A DNA stretch of 64,000 bases from Myxococcales bacterium (GTDB taxonomy: Bacteria > Myxococcota_A > Polyangia > Haliangiales > Haliangiaceae): NCBI GenBank assembly GCA_016720595.1, contig JADKKI010000004.1:62001-126000 (forward strand). Reading direction: 5' to 3'. This document shows, piece by piece, positions 59,320 to 64,000 of the stretch (positions within the stretch are counted from its first letter, which is position 1; the number at the start of each line of letters is the position of its first letter). The position numbers and the translations under genes were made by a program. Below the pieces are notes generated by a model. That model was given only the letters and a program-made list of their open reading frames with translations, did not search any database and had not been told where the DNA came from.

Positions 59320-60533
59320 TTGCCGCCACCGACCAGGTAGCTCGCGACCTCGCGTTCGACGGCGATCAGCTGGGGGCCCGGTTCGGCGCGACCCGCCACG
59401 ACCTCGCCGAGCGCGGTCTTGTACGGCGTCCACACCATGCGCATCGCCGCGCCCTTGGGCATCGCCACGGTGTGGGCGAGCTGATCGCGGAACGCACGCA
59501 GGGTGGGATCCGCGGCGATCTCCGGATCGTCGTAGGCGTGGACGTTGGGCACCACCTGGCGCGCGAGCTTCGCGCGCTCGATCGCGGCGACGTCCGAGGT
59601 CAGCGCGTCCATCACCGCGAACGCGGTGGTCTTGTCGTGCGCGCGCGCGGACATCAGGATGCCCTCGGCCCCGAGGAACGGCGCGGCCGGCTTGCCGGTG
59701 GCGCTCACGGTGGGCAGCGTCGCGACCTTCCACGGCACGTTCGCCGCGATGTCGGACTGGAACCACGGGCCCGACATCACGGTCGCCGCCTTGCCCTCGT
59801 TGAACAGGGTGGCGACCAGCGGTCCCTCGGCGTGATCCGGCGCGACGCCGGTGGCGACCAGCTCGCGTGCGAACGCCATCGCCGCCGCCGCCTCGGGCGT
59901 GGCGATCGCGAGGCCGCCGGCATCGTCGAGGATCCGCCCGCCGTAGCCGAACAGCCACGGCGCGTGACCATAGAGATCGACGTTCGCATAGGCGACCGCA
60001 TACCCGTTCCGCGCCTTCATCGACGGCGCGAGCGCGATCATCTCGTCCGTGGTGCGCGGCGGCTTCGGCGCGAGATCCGTGCGGTAGTACAGCGCTAGGG
60101 ACTTGACCGCGATCGGCAGACCCCACAGCGAGCCCTTGTAGGCCATCGCCGCGACCGCCTCGTCGGTGAACCGATCGGCGCGCGCGTCGTCGACCCAGAA
60201 CTCGATCGGCTCGATCACGCCGGAGTCGGCCCAGTCGCCGATCCGGTCCTGCGGGTAGATGAACAGATCGGGGCCGTTGCCGCCGGGGATCGCGCTCGTC
60301 AGCTTGTCCGCGAACGCGCCGTACGGGACGGCGACCAGCTCGAGCGGCTGATCCGGGTGCTCGGCGTTCCAGCGCGCGGCGCTCGACGCCAGGGCGTCCC
60401 GCTCGGCGCCGTTGTACGCGTGCCACAGCACGGTGCCCTGCGCGTGATCGCACGCGCCCAGGAGCGCGAGCACGATCGGCAGCAGCCGGGCCAGGCGCCG
60501 GGGCGCGGGCGCCACGATGTTCGCGGGTACCAC
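59316..60533 (-). CDS. Sugar ABC transporter solute-binding lipoprotein
   Basis: 405 residues. Lipobox LALLGAC (Cys near 28), then a family 1 solute-binding fold: GTVLWHAYNGAERDAL, PDLFIYPQDRIGDWADSG, YKGSLWGLPIAVKSLALYY and GPWFQSDIA are typical of MalE-like proteins. It would be anchored to the cytoplasmic membrane or outer leaflet and hand a sugar to the permeases. It is linked to them by overlapping genes; GTG 60533 is the first start before an acceptable signal peptide, and a GTG a few codons downstream is an alternative. Confidence 0.9.
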   Translation of the reverse strand: MVPANIVAPAPRRLARLLPIVLALLGACDHAQGTVLWHAYNGAERDALASSAARWNAEHPDQPLELVAVPYGAFADKLTSAIPGGNGPDLFIYPQDRIGDWADSGVIEPIEFWVDDARADRFTDEAVAAMAYKGSLWGLPIAVKSLALYYRTDLAPKPPRTTDEMIALAPSMKARNGYAVAYANVDLYGHAPWLFGYGGRILDDAGGLAIATPEAAAAMAFARELVATGVAPDHAEGPLVATLFNEGKAATVMSGPWFQSDIAANVPWKVATLPTVSATGKPAAPFLGAEGILMSARAHDKTTAFAVMDALTSDVAAIERAKLARQVVPNVHAYDDPEIAADPTLRAFRDQLAHTVAMPKGAAMRMVWTPYKTALGEVVAGRAEPGPQLIAVEREVASYLVGGGK

Positions 60534-60648
60534 GGTGGGCGAGGGCAGGGCGCGCGCGCGCTCGGCGCGCGCCAGCCGAGGGCCGCACGCACCGCTCGCG
60601 TCCGCGTCGAGCGGTCGCTGCTCGGCGCGTCATCCTCGGTCGCCGGGT

Positions 60649-61743
60649 TCACAGCCGGAGCTCCGTCGCGCCGTCGAACACGTGGATCGCCTTGGGATCG
60701 AGCCAGACCTGCACGGTGTCGCCGGGGCGCGGCGCGGAGCCGGCGTCGGTGCGCACCGTCAGCGGGCCGGCGGCGGACTCGAGGTGGAGGACGACCTCGG
60801 CGCCGAGGACCTCGCGCATCGCCACCTCGCCCGACAGCGCGACGTCGTCGCGGTTGCCGGACAGGGACAGCCGCTCGGGCCGCACGCCGACGACGATCCG
60901 ATCGACCGCGTCCTTGGCGGGGCGGAGCGCGGGCGAGCGCGTGGACAGCGGGATCTCGAAGCCGAGGCCGCGGGCCGTCTGCTTCTCGCCGGTCGCGGTC
61001 AGATCCGCGGTGAGGAAGTTCATCGACGGCGTGCCGAAGAACCCGGCGACGAACCGGTTGGCCGGGCGCTCGTAGATGTCGACGGGCGTGCCGATCTGCT
61101 GCACGACGCCGTCCTTCAGGACGACGATCATGTCGGCCAGCGTCATCGCCTCGATCTGATCGTGGGTGACGTACATCGACGTGGTCTTCGACTGCTGGTG
61201 GATGCGCGCGATCTCGCGGCGCATGTCGCTGCGCAGCTTCGCATCGAGGTTCGAGAGCGGCTCGTCGAACAGGAAGACCTTGGGCTCGCGGACGACGGCG
61301 CGCCCGATCGCCACGCGCTGGCGCTGGCCACCGGAGAGCGCCTTCGGGCGGCGCTCGAGGTACGGCTTCAGGCCCAGGCTCTCGGCCGCCGCGAACACGC
61401 GCGACTGGATCTCGGCCTCGGGCAGGTGCTTGATCCGCAGCCCGAACGCCATGTTCTCGAACACGGTCATGTGCGGGTACAGCGCGTAGCTCTGGAACAC
61501 CATCGCGATGTCGCGCTCCGCTGGAGGCAGGTTGGTGACGTCGCGCCCGCCGATCTTGATCACGCCGGCGGTCGGCTCCTCGAGCCCGGCGACCATGCGG
61601 AGCGTCGTCGACTTGCCGCAGCCCGACGGGCCGACGAGCACCGCCATCTGCCCCGAGGGGATCGTCAGGGCGAGATCCGGGATCACCGGACGGGCCACGC
61701 CGTCGTACAGCTTGCGGATTCCCTGAAGCTCGAGCTCGCTCAC
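60649..61743 (-). CDS. Sugar ABC transporter ATP-binding protein (MalK/UgpC type)
   Basis: 364 residues from GTG 61743. Walker A GPSGCGKST (38-46), Q-loop (AMVFQSYALYPHMTV), signature LSGGQRQRVA, Walker B VFLFDEPLSNLD and H-loop (YVTHDQIEAM) are all intact. The C-terminal part is the TOBE regulatory domain common to MalK/UgpC ATPases. It powers the sugar importer encoded just downstream. A 115-bp gap separates its stop from the binding-protein start, so it is probably the first gene of the operon. Confidence 0.93.
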   Translation of the reverse strand: MSELELQGIRKLYDGVARPVIPDLALTIPSGQMAVLVGPSGCGKSTTLRMVAGLEEPTAGVIKIGGRDVTNLPPAERDIAMVFQSYALYPHMTVFENMAFGLRIKHLPEAEIQSRVFAAAESLGLKPYLERRPKALSGGQRQRVAIGRAVVREPKVFLFDEPLSNLDAKLRSDMRREIARIHQQSKTTSMYVTHDQIEAMTLADMIVVLKDGVVQQIGTPVDIYERPANRFVAGFFGTPSMNFLTADLTATGEKQTARGLGFEIPLSTRSPALRPAKDAVDRIVVGVRPERLSLSGNRDDVALSGEVAMREVLGAEVVLHLESAAGPLTVRTDAGSAPRPGDTVQVWLDPKAIHVFDGATELRL

Positions 61744-61973
61744 GGTCCGCTCGTACAGCAAGCCCCACGCCACGCCAAGTCCGCGTCCCGCTGAAGGATC
61801 ACTCCGAGGCTGTTGCGTCTGGCAACGAGCTCCCGTGCAGACGACAACACGCGGTGCCAGGGGCTGCCACGACGTCCGTGTCGCAGAACGGGCCGTGGAT
61901 TCAGAAAATGTATGGTGCGCGACGTGGTTTCGCAGGCTTGGCACGGGCACGCACCGTGCTCTTGCCCACGGTC

Positions 61974-62821
61974 ATGAAGGCCGTCCTCGTCGCGCTCACC
62001 CTCCCGTTCGCGTCGCTCACGTCGGTCGCCGTCGCCGCGCCGATCGTGATCCAGGGACCGCCAGGCTCCGATCCCGCCGCGAGCGCGCCGGTGGTCACGC
62101 CCGCGGCGGTCACGCCGCGCGCTGCACCTGCCGCCCCCGAGCAGTCGACGCCGGCCAAGCCGCTGGGCCTCGCGGCTCGGCAGCAGGCCGTGGCCAGCGA
62201 TCACGGCCTGGTCTCCAGCACGGCGATCACGATCCCCGAGGGTCACGTCGAGGTGTCGCTGCAGATGCTCGCACCGGTCGCCGGCATCGCGACCCTGGGC
62301 GTCGGGATCACGAAGTCGACCGAGCTGTGGGTGGATGTCGCGACCACGCTCGCCAATGACGGTGGTGAGGCCGAGAACACGTATGCGGTGGGCCTCAAGC
62401 AGGTGCTGTTCCGCTCGCGCAACGGCTCGATCGCGGCCACCGGATCGCTGCGCAAGTTCTCGAGCGGGTACGGCGAGTCCGACGGCTGGAAGTCGCTGGG
62501 CCTGGTCGGCAGCGCGTGCGTCGACGACGGTGCGGCCTGATGGTGTCCGGATCGGTCCAGCGGCTGTTCGGCTACTACAGCTACGACTACGACACCGGTG
62601 GCAGCACCAACGCCCAGACCCTGATCACGGTGGGCGCCTCCGTGGGTGGGTCGACCACGCGGGTCCTGCTCGATGTGGCGCAGCTCGACGAGGACGCGGT
62701 CGGGTTTCTGGGGATCCGGCTCGGGACCCCGTCGGCCGCGTTCGACCTCGGGTTCGGCAAGTCCTTGGGCGAGGGGAGCGATGAGACCATCCCGTGGCTC
62801 GGGGTGACCGGGCGGATGTAG
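61974..62821 (+). pseudogene. Exported protein, interrupted by a frameshift
   Basis: From ATG 61974: signal peptide (MKAVLVALTLPFASLTSVAVAA), an Ala/Pro-rich linker, then a beta-strand-rich domain (VEVSLQMLAPVAGIATLGVG, TELWVDVATTLAN) to the stop at 62540. The protein continues one frame back from about 62525 (LMVSGSVQRLFGYYSYDYDT, then TLITVGASVGG) to 62821, a good barrel-like continuation ending GVTGRM. A one-base deletion near 62520-62530 explains it. Together it reads as an outer-membrane-type protein of about 280 residues. It could be a sequencing error. Confidence 0.6.
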
Positions 62822-62895
62822 GTAAGTCCAGGAATTGCCGGCGTATCCGGATCATTGACCGATCGCTTCCGGCGGGTTACCCGTATGCACTCCAT

Positions 62896-64000
62896 ATGGC
62901 GCGTCGTCCCCCTCGTCGTCGGCCTCTGTTCGCCGGTGGCCGCCGCGCGAAGCGGGTGAAGCATCAGATGCTGCCCGTGGGCCTGCCCGCACCGCTCGGC
63001 GCGGGCAGCAGCCCGGTGGATGGCTCGAAGCTCCGCGTGCTCGGCTCGGGCGATGTCGCGTTCAAGAAGATCCTCGACCGCGTCCGCAACGCCGAGCGCT
63101 CCGTCGAGATCCGCGCATTTCTGTGGCGCGATGACGAGGCCGGCAACCAGATGGGCGAGGCCGTGCTCGAGGCCGCCGATCGTGGCGTGAAGGTCGCGAT
63201 CCACAAGGACAAGATCGCCGCGGTGTACGAGTACACCGGCGGCAACAAGCAGAGCTTCTTCCACAAGCGCGTCGATCCGATGCGCGGGTTCCAGGCGTGG
63301 TTCCTGGGCGTGGTGTACCGGGCGCCGGGCTCGTTCAAGCAGCGGCCGAACGCGCTGTCGGAGCGGATCCTCGAGCACCCGAACATCGAGGTCCAGCACC
63401 ACCGCAAGCGGTTCGATCACAGCAAGGTCTACATCATCGATGATCGCTACCTGATCCTCGGCTCGATGGGCGTGGGCGACAACCACCGCCACGAGTGGTT
63501 CGACGTGATGGTCGAGATCGAGGGCAAGGATCACATCGCGCGGCTCGGCGAGCGGATGGCCGGCCACGACGAGTTCGATCCCTCGCGCGGCGTGGACTTC
63601 CTCGTGCACAGCCGCGAGGCGCACCGCAAGCACACCTGCCCGATGATGAGCCACCGCCTCGCGCTGATCGATTCGGCGCAGGTCTCGCTCACCGTCGAGA
63701 TGGCGTACATGAACGATCGCCGGTTCACCGCCGCGCTTGCTCGTGCCGTGCAGCGCGGCATCGACGTCAAGCTGGTGACCGCGGATCAAGCCGACGTCCT
63801 CGCCAACATCAACCGCGCCACGTGCGATGCGCTGATGCGGCTGACCGGCGCGCCGGACAACCTGACGATCGTGCTGCTGCCGCGGATGGTCCACAGCAAG
63901 GTCGTGGTGATCGATCACAGGTTCAGCGACGTCGGCTCCGCGAACTTCACCTCGCTGTCGCACGGCGTCTACGACGAGATCAACCTGTACGCGGACTCCG
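62896..64000 (+). CDS. Phospholipase D-family protein (cardiolipin-synthase-like), truncated by the window edge
   Basis: An open frame of 368 codons from ATG 62896 to the right edge; ATG 62968 is an alternative that drops a basic N-terminal segment (MARRPPRRRPLFAGGRRAKR). Two HKD catalytic motifs are present: H175-SKVYIID (H-x-K-x4-D) and H333-SKVVVID, the second followed by GSANFTSLS. This is the PLD superfamily, to which cardiolipin synthases and nucleases belong. The C-terminus and hence the exact type are not visible. The frame is not interrupted. A weak promoter-like TTGACC (62855) lies upstream. Confidence 0.9.
   Translation, partial: MARRPPRRRPLFAGGRRAKRVKHQMLPVGLPAPLGAGSSPVDGSKLRVLGSGDVAFKKILDRVRNAERSVEIRAFLWRDDEAGNQMGEAVLEAADRGVKVAIHKDKIAAVYEYTGGNKQSFFHKRVDPMRGFQAWFLGVVYRAPGSFKQRPNALSERILEHPNIEVQHHRKRFDHSKVYIIDDRYLILGSMGVGDNHRHEWFDVMVEIEGKDHIARLGERMAGHDEFDPSRGVDFLVHSREAHRKHTCPMMSHRLALIDSAQVSLTVEMAYMNDRRFTAALARAVQRGIDVKLVTADQADVLANINRATCDALMRLTGAPDNLTIVLLPRMVHSKVVVIDHRFSDVGSANFTSLSHGVYDEINLYADS

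Noticed and set aside
59320..60633. Upstream extension of the MalF-type permease to 963 residues
   Set aside because: The extra part is a shadow of the solute-binding-protein gene; the overlap GTGA at 59316-59319 marks the true start.
62885..62960. ATG at 62885 as start of a small exported protein
   Set aside because: It is out of frame with the PLD gene and stops after about 24 codons (MHSIWRVVPLVVGL...), with nothing to show it is made, although the hydrophobic start is suggestive of a signal peptide.

Overview
The window is very GC-rich, densely coding DNA with strong G/C preference at third codon positions and frequent ATGA/GTGA start-stop overlaps. It holds four Hanks-type Ser/Thr kinases, many lipoproteins, TPR, PEGA, HEAT and FecR/TonB-type proteins, an MXAN_5187-like protein and a Tgl/PilF-like lipoprotein. 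Together these point to a myxobacterium (Myxococcota), possibly Kofleriaceae/Haliangiales-like; that placement is inference. I saw no rRNA, tRNA, CRISPR array, insertion sequence or phage module. The gene content looks like ordinary chromosome rather than an acquired island.

Layout. 1-3251 (minus): M19 dipeptidase (cut by the window edge), a fused homocysteine methyltransferase/methylenetetrahydrofolate reductase, and an alpha/beta hydrolase. 3297-7383 (plus): membrane kinase, eukaryote-like patatin lipase, paralogous membrane kinase, joined by GTGA overlaps. 7409-12362: a frameshifted exported protein, a lipoprotein, then an ECF sigma factor and a membrane anti-sigma/FecR/TonB-C protein whose reading frames are joined, probably by a one-base indel. 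12439-14735: a parallel beta-helix lipoprotein and an SO2930-type dihaem cytochrome. 14739-21812 (minus): beta-barrel protein, GMC oxidoreductase, a HEAT protein with a (GGGTTT)n minisatellite, a small lipoprotein, and an ETF:quinone-type Fe-S oxidoreductase. 21916-26074: metallophosphoesterase and mutS.

26280-33571: HzsA-related dihaem lipoprotein, HEAT protein, a run of hairpins, a second large cytochrome-like lipoprotein with spaced-out CXnCH motifs, and a secreted protein. 33742-36192: divergent membrane protein and surface protein. 36266-45506: hydrolase, zinc-ribbon kinase, MXAN_5187-like sensor, then NamZ-type muramidase, nadD and a DUF2520 protein, a small secreted protein, and a minus-strand kinase. 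45531-51469: FadL-type channel, TetR regulator, VWA protein, a repeat-filled intergenic region, glutamine amidotransferase and monoacylglycerol-lipase-like hydrolase. 51551-56901: Tgl/PilF-like lipoprotein, RodZ-like HTH protein split in two frames, recO and two PEGA proteins. 56891-61743 (minus): a complete sugar ABC importer. 61974-64000: a frameshifted exported protein and a PLD/cardiolipin-synthase-like enzyme that runs off the edge.

Two functional themes stand out. Lipid handling recurs: patatin, several alpha/beta hydrolases, FadL, the ETF-linked oxidoreductase and PLD. So do envelope electron-transfer lipoproteins. Several genes (near 7640, 10786, 52970 and 62525) carry apparent single-base indels, and 56566-56750 is an implausible homopolymer mosaic. 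Part of the apparent novelty may therefore be residual assembly error, and this is flagged wherever it applies.
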